Positions 6,839 to 13,440 of a stretch of DNA of 13,487 nt are shown one piece after another. The notes beneath the pieces are model-generated. The model searched no databases and had not been told where the DNA came from. It worked only from the letters and a program-made list of their open reading frames with translations. Every line of letters starts with the position of its first letter. Positions within the stretch are counted from its first letter, which is position 1. Source of the DNA: an uncultured Flavobacteriales bacterium (GTDB lineage: Bacteria; Bacteroidota; Bacteroidia; Flavobacteriales_E; Vicingaceae). The stretch is from the NCBI GenBank assembly GCA_913059105.1, contig CAJXRL010000047.1:1-13487 (forward strand), in the 5' to 3' direction. The translations under genes were made by a program, and so were the position numbers.

Positions 6839-6879
6839 AAAAAAAGCCCTTGTTCCAAAAGTAAGAAACAAGGGCCTTT
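6839..6879 (-). terminator. Minus-strand intrinsic terminator just upstream of the DUF6155 gene
   Basis: On the minus strand, AAAGGCCCTTGTT (6879-6867) pairs with AACAAGGGCTTT (6854-6843) over 12 bp with one bulged G and a 12-base loop, and runs into seven T (6845-6839). This is a strong intrinsic terminator for transcripts arriving from higher coordinates on the minus strand. No conventional minus-strand gene lies immediately upstream, which implies a small gene or RNA in 6880-7350. On the plus strand the following T-run is poor. Confidence 0.7.
6856..6863 (-). promoter_or_regulatory. Bacteroidota -7 element inside the terminator loop
   Basis: TACTTTTG on the minus strand, 24 bases before the DUF6155 ATG. 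It lies wholly within the 12-base loop of the terminator at 6839-6879, so the end of one transcript and the start of the next share the same DNA. No -33 TTG is seen at usual spacing. Confidence 0.5.
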
Positions 6880-6970
6880 ATAATGTTTTAGAGAGACAAT
6901 ATTATAAACCAAAATAATTAAAAACTACTAATTCTAAAACATTAATCTTTTATTTATTTAATCATTACTA

Positions 6971-7060
6971 ATGCAATCAGCTCACATACCTTAACAACCA
7001 GCTTATATAATAAAACGAAATGGTTTTATTGTTTTGCATGGTATCAAGTAATTAAGCTGA
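6971..7060. other. Cluster of nested inverted repeats, possible structured RNA or regulatory DNA
   Basis: Complementary pairs: ATGCAA (6971-6976) with TTGCAT (7034-7039), TCAGCT (6977-6982) with AGCTGA (7055-7060), ATACC (6986-6990) with GGTAT (7040-7044), and AATAAAAC (7009-7016) with GTTTTATT (7023-7030). Three of them nest (TCAGCT outside, ATACC inside, the A/T hairpin innermost). A competing pair, CAGCTTA (6999-7005) with TAAGCTG (7053-7059), also exists. Short AT-rich repeats arise by chance, so this is suggestive only. Confidence 0.3.
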
Positions 7061-7202
7061 CAAACTTTCTTAACATTATTGACCTTTTTCTTAGTACAAA
7101 AACTCTTTTAAAAACATTCAACCTCAAGGCTACAATGACAAATAAGAGAATCAAAATAGACAGTAGCGGTATCAACAATAATTGAAACATGCTTTCACCC
7201 AT
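7044..7202 (-). CDS. Possible small membrane protein, 52 residues
   Basis: ATG at 7202-7200 and TGA at 7046-7044. The predicted peptide has a short polar start (MGESMFQ), one hydrophobic segment at about 7-26 and a strongly basic tail (RLNVFKR, LRKR, RKF) that would favour the tail staying in the cytoplasm. It lies upstream, in the same direction, of the strong terminator at 6839-6879, which otherwise has no evident gene. A near-match to a -7 element (GACATTTG on the minus strand) lies about 35-45 bases ahead of the ATG. An ORF of this length is expected by chance in such AT-rich DNA, so support is limited. Confidence 0.3.
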   Translation of the reverse strand: MGESMFQLLLIPLLSILILLFVIVALRLNVFKRVFVLRKRSIMLRKFVSLIT

Positions 7203-7350
7203 AATTTAGTTAGTTAGAAGCGGTACGTAATGTTTAAGTTGCTCACCGTACAAATGTCTTCTACAATTGTGGATAAAAAACGAGTATAACTACGTGTTTT
7301 TTGAGTTTTTTTTATGGACCTTAGGGGCTTACTAATAAAAAATAACTATT

Positions 7351-7656
7351 ATGGCTGGCTACACAATAACTGAAGAAGAAGCGGTTACTTTAACAACGGA
7401 ATACCGAAGTAATCACACAGAGCAAACAAGAGCTTTTAAGATTGATAAAGCGGAAATTGATGAAATTTTTTCTAAGCATCCAACAGCAATGGGAGTGCGA
7501 GCTTATTTAGGTCAAAAACCAAATGCAGGCGCATTACAAATGGTAATGGTAGCTACTGATGCTGAAGGAAATGACATTTTAGATGTTTTTTATGACCATA
7601 CAACTCCTTGTCCTGAAGAATGTGATACCGGAAGCGTATTGAATAACGGCAACTAA
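7351..7656 (+). CDS. Small protein of unknown function with C-terminal CPEEC motif, first gene of a signalling unit
   Basis: Not a family I can name; 101 residues with no signal peptide or membrane segment, acidic overall. A helical N-terminal half (about 5-45) is followed by MGVRAYLG, QMVMVATDAEGND and ILDVFYDHTTPCPEEC, which read as beta strands ending in a CPxxC pair (C87/C91) near the C-terminus. The two cysteines could bind a metal or form a disulfide. I have an impression of similar PCPxxC-ending small proteins in other Bacteroidota but cannot verify it. The gene starts with ATG and ends one base before the start of the membrane protein gene. That forms the head of a tightly coupled unit with a histidine kinase and response regulator, so a role in signal input or output is an inference from position. 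Confidence 0.8.
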   Translation: MAGYTITEEEAVTLTTEYRSNHTEQTRAFKIDKAEIDEIFSKHPTAMGVRAYLGQKPNAGALQMVMVATDAEGNDILDVFYDHTTPCPEECDTGSVLNNGN

Positions 7657-7657
7657 C

Positions 7658-8296
7658 ATGCTCGAGTGGCAAAGTATAATTTACTTTATCGCTAGATGGA
7701 TCATAATTATCCCTTTATTATCTGGAGTTAGAAGTTTAAAAAAATTGAATAACTCATTTTTAGCCATCTTTCTTTGGATGGCGTGTATGTTTTTGATTCA
7801 AAACTATTCCTCTTGGCAATTTGATAATAAAGTTAATAATCTAGCTTCCCTTCATTTAATGATTTTTTTAGATGTGGGGTTTTGCGGATTCTTTTTTCAT
7901 TCCATATTAAAAAAGGCGTGGTTTAAATTATTTGTAAAAATATCTTGCGCTGCTCTTTTGCTGTTAATAGCTTACAATGCATTTTTCATACAAACAATTA
8001 GTGAAAATCCAAATATTATAAGATCCTTAGGGGGGTACTTTATGATGCTTTGGAGTTTTATTTATTTATATGAATTGTTAAAAGCCGAGGAAACGATTAA
8101 CTTGTTTGAAAGCCCCGAATTTATTGCAGCAATTGCGATTCTTTTATATTTTGGGACAACTCAGGTCATACATTTATTAGATATTTATGTTCCTCGTCAA
8201 CTTAAAGAAATCAGATTACTAATTCGAATCACGGGTCATAGCATTATGATTGTTTATTATTTTTTAATTGGCATAGCGCTATGGAAGAAGAAATAG
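7658..8296 (+). CDS. Multi-pass membrane protein, putative sensor subunit of the adjacent two-component system
   Basis: Unknown family; 212 residues, hydrophobic, with about six or seven membrane segments (roughly 6-24, 33-49, 62-82, 91-110, 123-141, 152-172, 188-209) and short loops. It ends in WKKK. The ATG follows the preceding stop codon after one base, and its last 16 bases overlap the start of the histidine kinase gene, so production of the two should be linked. The size and topology resemble the seven-helix N-terminal sensor modules found fused to some kinases. The neighbouring kinase has only one membrane helix, so the membrane protein may act as its detached sensor. That role is inferred. 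Confidence 0.8.
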   Translation: MLEWQSIIYFIARWIIIIPLLSGVRSLKKLNNSFLAIFLWMACMFLIQNYSSWQFDNKVNNLASLHLMIFLDVGFCGFFFHSILKKAWFKLFVKISCAALLLLIAYNAFFIQTISENPNIIRSLGGYFMMLWSFIYLYELLKAEETINLFESPEFIAAIAILLYFGTTQVIHLLDIYVPRQLKEIRLLIRITGHSIMIVYYFLIGIALWKKK

Positions 8297-9057
8297 CAGA
8301 AAATATAGTTCAAATTATAACACTAAGCACCTTAGGACTATTTACCTTTTTTGGAGGTGTTTTAGCTTTTATTATTCTATATCAGAAGAAAGTCATTAAT
8401 TCTCAAGTAGAGAAACAGGATTTAGAAACAAACTTTCAAAAGGAGATGCTTCATCATTACATTGAGACCCAAGAACAAGAGCGACAAAGAATAGCTTCAG
8501 ATCTTCATGATACTGTTGGAGCTTCCCTAGGTGCAGTTAAAATGATGATGAATCAAATTACTGTAAATTCTGTAGAAGAAAAAAAAGTGATACAGGAATG
8601 CAAAAATATTATTCAAAGCACTGCCGAAAGTACACGTCAAATTTCTCACAATTTGCTTCCTCCCTCTTTAGAACGCCTTGGATTAATAAAAGTCATTGAT
8701 CGAATGGCAAAGAACCTAACGAGTGCCGATTTTAAAATGGAAGTATTGGCCGATTCTTCCATATCATTTAAACAAGAACAGCAATTGGCTTTATTCAGAA
8801 TCACTCAAGAGCTAACGGCAAATACTCTAAAATACGCGAAGGCTAACCTTGTAAAAGTTGAGATTTCAAAGAACTTTCAAAACATTACATTCGATTACTA
8901 CGACAATGGAATAGGATTTAACCCAAAGGATGATAAAGGATTGGGATTAAAAAACATAGTAACAAGAGTTGAGATGATAAAAGCCAAACATAAATTTTAC
9001 TCTGAGCCATATGTTAAAAACGGAGTTGTTATTAATATTTCTTTAGATCATGATTAG
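8281..9057 (+). CDS. Sensor histidine kinase, HisKA_3 (NarX/DegS-type)
   Basis: Membrane-anchored kinase of 258 residues that should autophosphorylate on histidine and pass phosphate to the adjacent regulator. There is a single membrane helix (about 13-34) with almost nothing outside it, a coiled linker (about 40-65), and a dimerisation/phosphoacceptor domain with ERQRIASDLHD (67-77; His76 is the likely acceptor). The ATPase domain has the N-box QELTANTLKYA (176-186), D-box DNGIGF (208-213) and GLGLKNI (220-226). The N-box has tyrosine where histidine of KHA is usual. There is no PAS, HAMP or periplasmic sensor domain. It overlaps the membrane protein gene by 16 bases and the regulator gene by 8, so the three are translationally coupled. 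Confidence 0.95.
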   Translation: MEEEIAENIVQIITLSTLGLFTFFGGVLAFIILYQKKVINSQVEKQDLETNFQKEMLHHYIETQEQERQRIASDLHDTVGASLGAVKMMMNQITVNSVEEKKVIQECKNIIQSTAESTRQISHNLLPPSLERLGLIKVIDRMAKNLTSADFKMEVLADSSISFKQEQQLALFRITQELTANTLKYAKANLVKVEISKNFQNITFDYYDNGIGFNPKDDKGLGLKNIVTRVEMIKAKHKFYSEPYVKNGVVINISLDHD

Positions 9058-9736
9058 AATTGGAATAGCGGAGGATCAAGCACTTTTTAGAAAAGGAATA
9101 GTTGGCTTACTAAATTCTTTCGATAACATACAAGTTGTTGAAGAAGCTGAGAATGGTCAAGAAATATTGAATCGATATCAAGATTTGAATGAAGCCGAGG
9201 AAGCATTGCCAGACATTACCATTTTAGATTTAAATATGCCTGTATTAGACGGCATTAAAACAACAGAAAAGTTAAAAGAACTTTTTCCTAATCTAAAAAT
9301 TATCATCATTTCATCTTTTGATGATCAAGACATTGTAGTTCATTTATACGAAAAAGGAGCCAATGCCTATTTGGATAAAAATGCAGAACCAGAAGAAGTT
9401 GAAGAAGCGATAAATACCGTTTTTACTTATGACTTTTTCTTCAATAAAGCAGCCACAAATGCATTGGAAGATGCTAGTACAAATTCAAAGGATACAATTG
9501 TTCTTAACTCAGTAGATGCCCTCTCGGAAAGAGAATTGGAAGTTTTGAAATACATATGCTATGCTAATTCAACCGACGAAATAGCTGATAAAATGAGTAT
9601 CAGTAAAAGAACTGTTGAGGGCCACCGCTCCAAACTTTTACAAAAAACAGATTCCAAGAATACAACAAGTCTAGTTTTATTTTCCCTTAAGGCAAAACTG
9701 ATTAATATATCAGAGTTAAAAGTTAATCTAGCTTAG
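9050..9736 (+). CDS. NarL/FixJ-family response regulator
   Basis: DNA-binding response regulator of 228 residues. In the receiver domain (about 1-125), E8 and D9 form the acidic pair, D60 in ILDLNMP is the phosphoacceptor, S88 is the conserved Ser/Thr and K110 the conserved lysine. A linker of about 30 residues precedes a LuxR-type helix-turn-helix (about 156-215: LSERELEVL, EIADKMSIS, RTVEGHRS). Phosphorylation by the adjacent HisKA_3 kinase is expected, as these two families usually pair. Its ATG lies within the last codons of the kinase gene (8-base overlap). Its last 14 bases overlap the convergent helicase gene. No binding site can be identified. Confidence 0.95.
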   Translation: MIRIGIAEDQALFRKGIVGLLNSFDNIQVVEEAENGQEILNRYQDLNEAEEALPDITILDLNMPVLDGIKTTEKLKELFPNLKIIIISSFDDQDIVVHLYEKGANAYLDKNAEPEEVEEAINTVFTYDFFFNKAATNALEDASTNSKDTIVLNSVDALSERELEVLKYICYANSTDEIADKMSISKRTVEGHRSKLLQKTDSKNTTSLVLFSLKAKLINISELKVNLA

Positions 9737-11261
9737 TAAACTCTTGTCTAATCTGAGAGTTGAGTCTTCTATAGTAATCTTGCTCTAACCAAACTAAATA
9801 GTTTTTGGTTGTTTTAATTGTACAGTAAGAGTAATGCTTGATTCTGTCTTGAATATCGTCTTTTAAATCTTTTCCTAAATCCAAAGCATCCCACATATCA
9901 TCACTATTTTCAACACACATGACAGTATGTTGATCAATTGATTTTTTAACCACCACTTTAGAATGCTGCCCCATGCTCATAGCATAGTCGTATTCCGCTT
10001 TAATATCAAGATTAATATCTTCAGATTTTGAAAACTTAAGTTTCAAGTCATCTGGCATTTCATAAATAAACTGACGTTCAATTACGTCATCCGATTTTAA
10101 GTCATCATAATATTGATGTGGTGCTTGAAAAATATGGTACCAATCTACAGGAGAATCCCACAATCCAAAACGATGCAAGTTATTTCCTAAATCGATAACC
10201 GAAAATCTCTTTTTAGTTGCCGTAACTCGAGAACCACGACCAATCATTTGATGATAAAGTGCTAACGATCGAGTAGCTCGATTTAATATAATTGTCTCAA
10301 CAGTAGGCTCATCAAATCCTGTCGTTAAAATTCCAACAGAAGTTAAGATGGCATCCGGAGTGTGCTTAAACCATTCTAAAATCTCCCTCCTCTCCTGTTC
10401 TCCAACATGGTGATCTAAATGCTGAATTTCATAACCTGCTGCTTTAAATGTGTCATAAACACCAAAAGAAGTAGCAATACCATTATTAAAAATCAACGTT
10501 TTTTTACCTTTAGATTTTTCCTCGTAAGCTCGAACCAACTTCTCTTGCATCATATAATTACCATACAATTGCTCGGAAGATTTAACAGTATAATCTCCGT
10601 TAATTCCAACTTTTAGTGTATCTAAACTTACATTATAACTATAGGTAGTTGCTCTTGAAAGATATCCCTTGTTTACTAAGCTGCTTATTGACTCGCCGAT
10701 TACTAACTCTTCATAGTTCTCGTTCATTGGTAACTTAATACTAGAACTTAAAGGAGTTGCCGTTACTCCTAAAATATTAACCTTTTCAAAATACTTAAAT
10801 AATTTTCTAAAGCTATTGTAATGTGCCTCATCTACAATAACTAAACCAATATTATTTAAAGTAATTTTTTCTTCTTGAAGTCTATTGTTCAGCGTCTCAA
10901 CCATAGCAACAAATGCTATGTAATCGTTTCCATCTGAAACTGATTTTACCTTGCTGTCGATAATCATATTATCCACATTAAATTCAGAAAGCATTCTTGA
11001 CGTTTGCTTGCAAAGCTCAATTCTATGAGTAAGAATCAGAACCTTTTTTCCTGTTTTCTTAACATAACGACGAGTAATTTCAGAGAATATAACCGTTTTC
11101 CCACCACCTGTTGGAAGTTGAAAAAGCACATTATGATTGTCTTCTAGCTCGTTAAGTTTTTTTGAAATTTCTTGAATGGCAGCTTCTTGAAACGGATATA
11201 AATCCTTTCCATCTTCACTATTTTCAATCTCGCTTAGGTCTATCGTTCCGTTTTCACTCAT
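9723..11261 (-). CDS. SF2 DEAH-type helicase (SSL2/Res-subunit-like)
   Basis: ATP-dependent nucleic-acid translocase or helicase of 512 residues, of the group annotated as type III restriction Res subunit or COG1061-like. In this numbering: Walker A LPTGGGKT (49-56), VDEAH (143-147), TATP (167-170), a second RecA domain with TSVGILTTGFDEPT (about 307-320) and motif VI QMIGRGSR (338-345). A tail of about 150 residues has no domain I recognise. No methyltransferase, nuclease or other restriction component is nearby, so a role in repair or recombination is as likely as defence. The ATG at 11261 is used. The TTG four codons upstream lies inside the TACTTTTG promoter element. The 3' end overlaps the response regulator by 14 bases. 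Confidence 0.88.
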   Translation of the reverse strand: MSENGTIDLSEIENSEDGKDLYPFQEAAIQEISKKLNELEDNHNVLFQLPTGGGKTVIFSEITRRYVKKTGKKVLILTHRIELCKQTSRMLSEFNVDNMIIDSKVKSVSDGNDYIAFVAMVETLNNRLQEEKITLNNIGLVIVDEAHYNSFRKLFKYFEKVNILGVTATPLSSSIKLPMNENYEELVIGESISSLVNKGYLSRATTYSYNVSLDTLKVGINGDYTVKSSEQLYGNYMMQEKLVRAYEEKSKGKKTLIFNNGIATSFGVYDTFKAAGYEIQHLDHHVGEQERREILEWFKHTPDAILTSVGILTTGFDEPTVETIILNRATRSLALYHQMIGRGSRVTATKKRFSVIDLGNNLHRFGLWDSPVDWYHIFQAPHQYYDDLKSDDVIERQFIYEMPDDLKLKFSKSEDINLDIKAEYDYAMSMGQHSKVVVKKSIDQHTVMCVENSDDMWDALDLGKDLKDDIQDRIKHYSYCTIKTTKNYLVWLEQDYYRRLNSQIRQEFTKLD

Positions 11262-11270
11262 AGGGAATTG

Positions 11271-11278
11271 CAAAAGTA
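11271..11278 (-). promoter_or_regulatory. Bacteroidota -7 promoter element for the helicase gene
   Basis: TACTTTTG on the minus strand, leaving 9 bases to the ATG at 11261. A TTG start at 11273 would overlap this element, so it decides the start. It lies back to back with the plus-strand promoter candidate at 11308-11340. Confidence 0.6.
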
Positions 11279-11307
11279 TGGGAATTAAAAGGTTCTTTTA
11301 AGTTGTT

Positions 11308-11340
11308 TTGATTAAAATTTTATTTTTTTTTTAAACTTTG
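11308..11340 (+). promoter_or_regulatory. Candidate Bacteroidota promoter for the small ORF at 11347
   Basis: TTG (11308-11310), 21 bases, then TAAACTTTG (11332-11340), which is TAnnTTTG with one extra spacer base. The spacing to TTG falls in the 17-23 range reported for Flavobacteriia. The ATG of the small ORF follows 6 bases later, which would make a very short leader. Confidence 0.35.
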
Positions 11341-11346
11341 ATTTGC

Positions 11347-11484
11347 ATGAACTTAGCTACTTCTAAATCAGCCATGAAAAAATTTAGTCTAAGCCTATTA
11401 TTCATTGGTCTAATTTGCTCTGTTTTCACAATTTCAACTAACCTTATTTTTTCTTCTAATAGAGCTGTTAATAGTTTTAATTAA
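11347..11484 (+). CDS. Possible small exported protein, 45 or 36 residues
   Basis: ATG at 11347 or the in-frame ATG at 11374 (preceded by AGCC); stop TAA at 11482-11484. From the second ATG the peptide reads as a signal sequence: MKK, a hydrophobic core (about SLSLLFIGLICSVF), then a short polar end. C20 (C11 from the second ATG) could be a lipoprotein cysteine, but the residues before it do not make a clear lipobox. A promoter candidate precedes it and a hairpin follows within 11 bases of the stop, giving the outline of a short transcription unit. It resembles no family I know, and chance ORFs of this size are common in AT-rich spacers. Confidence 0.35.
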   Translation: MNLATSKSAMKKFSLSLLFIGLICSVFTISTNLIFSSNRAVNSFN

Positions 11485-11490
11485 ATGGTA

Positions 11491-11523
11491 AAAAGGCAGA
11501 GATTTAGTCTGCCACATTTTCTT
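11491..11523 (+). terminator. Hairpin after the small ORF
   Basis: GGCAGA (11495-11500) and TCTGCC (11508-11513) form a 6-bp stem with a 7-base loop, preceded by an A-run and followed after ACA by TTTTCTT. It looks like a weak or decayed intrinsic terminator placed just after the stop codon at 11484. Confidence 0.4.
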
Positions 11524-11754
11524 GTACTTGTATTTAGAGAAAGAGTTGATTCAATTGCAGTTAAGTTGGTCAACAAATGCCAATACGTGCCAAATCCTAT
11601 ATTACTTCAAAATAGAACAAATGCATTAGAAATCAATGACTATTTATATACAAGTAATTGCTTTGTTAGATTTTCAAAACCCAATAACAAATGACTTGTT
11701 TCATCTAGAATCAACATTAATTGGTTAAAAGGAATTCAAAATTATTGACTTAGA

Positions 11755-11782
11755 TTGGAATAATTTCTAAAATGTAATTTTG
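11755..11782 (+). promoter_or_regulatory. Promoter candidate with a long leader to prfC or a small RNA
   Basis: TTG (11755-11757), 17 bases, then TAATTTTG (11775-11782), an exact TAnnTTTG at acceptable spacing. No ORF of note starts soon after. It could drive prfC with a leader of about 145 bases or a non-coding transcript, or be chance. Confidence 0.35.
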
Positions 11783-11901
11783 TAACAATATTAAAATCAA
11801 CAATTCAACCGAAGCTCCGGGCAATAAAAGATCCATATATCAAATGGAAAACAAGTAATTCAAAAGAAGCTAATCATTTCCAAATTGCCTCTTCAAATTA
11901 T

Positions 11902-11909
11902 TACCTTTG
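11902..11909 (+). promoter_or_regulatory. Bacteroidota -7 promoter element for prfC
   Basis: TACCTTTG matches TAnnTTTG and leaves 23 bases to the prfC ATG at 11933, the same spacing seen before the DeaD and DUF6155 genes. A TTG lies 14 bases upstream, closer than the usual -33 spacing. Confidence 0.6.
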
Positions 11910-11932
11910 CCGCCTTTAAAAACAAGGAAGCA

Positions 11933-13440
11933 ATGAAGTTAAACGAAGAAATTTCAAAACGTAAGACATTCGCAATTATCAGTCACCCTGATGCTGGAAA
12001 AACTACACTTACAGAGAAGTTTCTTTTATTTGGTGGCGCTATTCAAACAGCCGGTGCCGTTAAGAATAACAAAATTAAAAAGACTGCAACTTCCGATTTC
12101 ATGGAAATTGAAAAACAAAGAGGAATCTCCGTAGCAACCTCTGTAATGGGTTTCAAATACAAAGACAAATTAATTAACCTCTTAGATACTCCTGGTCACA
12201 AAGACTTTGCAGAAGATACTTACAGGACGTTAACTGCGGTTGACTCTGTTATATTAGTTATCGATTGCGTAAAAGGTGTGGAAGCGCAAACAGAACGTTT
12301 AATGGAAGTATGCAGAATGCGTGATACTCCGGTAATTGTTTTCATTAACAAAATGGACCTAGAAGGCCGAGATGCTTTTGAATTACTCGATGAATTGGAA
12401 GAGAAATTGAATATCAAAGTTCGACCGATGACATGGCCAATTGGCATAGGTGCTAAATTTAAAGGTGTTTATAACCTTGGAGATTCAAGTCTAAACCTTT
12501 TTGAATCTTCTAAAACCAAAATTTCAAAGGATGTAACAAAGATTGATAGCCTAGAAGACCCTAAGCTAGATGAGATCATTGGAAGCCAAGCAGATCAATT
12601 AAGAGAAGATGTTGAGTTGATAGATGGCGTATATGACCAATTAGATAACGAGGCCTATTTAAATGGTGAGATTGCCCCAGTATTTTTCGGTTCAGCAGTT
12701 AATAACTTTGGAATACAAGAAATGTTGGATCAATTTATTGAGATAGCTCCTACTCCGCGAGCAAGAGAAACAAATGAAGGGAAAATTAATCCGGAAAGGA
12801 AAAAGTTTAGTGGTTTTGTTTTTAAAATACATGCCAACTTAGACCCCAAACACAGAGACAGAATTGCGTTTTTAAGAGTTTGTAGTGGCAAGTTTGAGCG
12901 GAATAAATTTTTTCACCATGTACGATTGAATAAAGGACTGCGATTTAGCAATCCCACCTCTTTTATGGCAAAGGACAAAAGCGTAATAGACGATGCTTAT
13001 CCTGGTGATGTTATTGGACTTTACGATACCGGAAATTTTAAGATTGGTGATACTCTAACTGAAGGTGACAATTTTACTTTCAAAGGTATTCCTAGCTTTT
13101 CGCCTGAGATTTTCAAGGAGGTAATTAATAATGACCCAATGAAGTCCAAACAGTTAGAAAAGGGAATTCATCAATTAACAGAGGAAGGAGTTGCTCAGCT
13201 TTTTACGGCTCGAATGGGTAATAAAAAGTACATCGGTACAGTTGGTGAACTTCAATTTGAAGTAATCCAATACAGACTAAAACATGAATACGGCGCTTCT
13301 TGTACCTTTGCTCCTTTAAATTTCTACAAAGCTTGTTGGTTTACATCTGAAAATAAAGAACAATTAGAAGAGTTTATCCGCTTAAAGTCTAATTACATTG
13401 TAAACGACAAAGATCAAAACTTAGTTTTTTTAGCTCAAAC
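11933..13440 (+). CDS. prfC: Peptide chain release factor 3, C-terminus missing
   Basis: Translation GTPase that recycles release factors RF1 and RF2 from the ribosome after peptide release. ATG 11933 gives 502 genomic residues. G1 is HPDAGKTT (18-25). The switch region SDFMEIEKQRGIS (54-66) is characteristic of RF3 and separates it from EF-G. G3 is DTPGH (85-89) and G4 is NKMD (139-142). Domains II and III follow with good agreement to the E. coli protein as I remember it, for example GFVFKIHANLDPKHRDR and AYPGDVIGL. E. coli RF3 has 529 residues, so about 25-30 are missing. The frame runs on without a stop into adapter and adds a false tail containing CLLYTSPSPRD. Confidence 0.96.

Larger units (their letters stand above)
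6880..7350. other. Spacer of about 470 bases without a conventional gene
   Basis: Between the terminator upstream of the DUF6155 gene and the four-gene signalling unit. It holds a possible minus-strand small membrane ORF (7044-7202) and a cluster of inverted repeats (6971-7060). I see no tRNA, known riboswitch or CRISPR pattern. No clear TAnnTTTG element was found on the plus strand for the unit starting at 7351, so its promoter is not identified. Confidence 0.6.
11279..11932. other. Spacer of about 650 bases before prfC
   Basis: Between the helicase and prfC. It contains the small ORF at 11347-11484 with flanking promoter and hairpin candidates, and two promoter candidates nearer prfC (11755-11782 and 11902-11909). 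The frame of the small ORF stays open after its stop from 11485 to 11694 (69 codons from ATG), but I see no recognisable protein there. No tRNA, rRNA or known riboswitch pattern was seen. Confidence 0.55.

Noticed and set aside
6832..6912. TTG start adding 27 residues to the DUF6155 protein
   Set aside because: The extension would be encoded by a terminator hairpin and promoter element and reads as hydrophobic low-complexity sequence (FLLLEQGLFLLL).
10419..10616. Plus-strand 65-codon ORF opposite the DEAH-type helicase
   Set aside because: Shadow of the helicase coding strand with no domain or promoter.
9723..11261. Restriction or phage-defence island around the Res-like helicase
   Set aside because: No methyltransferase, specificity subunit, nuclease or other defence gene is next to it; the neighbours are a two-component system and prfC.
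11262..11273. TTG start adding four residues to the DEAH-type helicase
   Set aside because: The TTG is part of the TACTTTTG -7 element, so it would lie upstream of the transcript start.
11485..11694. 69-codon ORF after the small signal-like ORF
   Set aside because: Starts immediately before a terminator-like hairpin, matches no family I know, and an open frame of this length is expected by chance in AT-rich spacer DNA. Kept only as a finding about the shared frame.
12220..12447. Minus-strand 75-codon ORF inside prfC
   Set aside because: Opposite the conserved GTPase domain of RF3; Ser/Asn-rich shadow.
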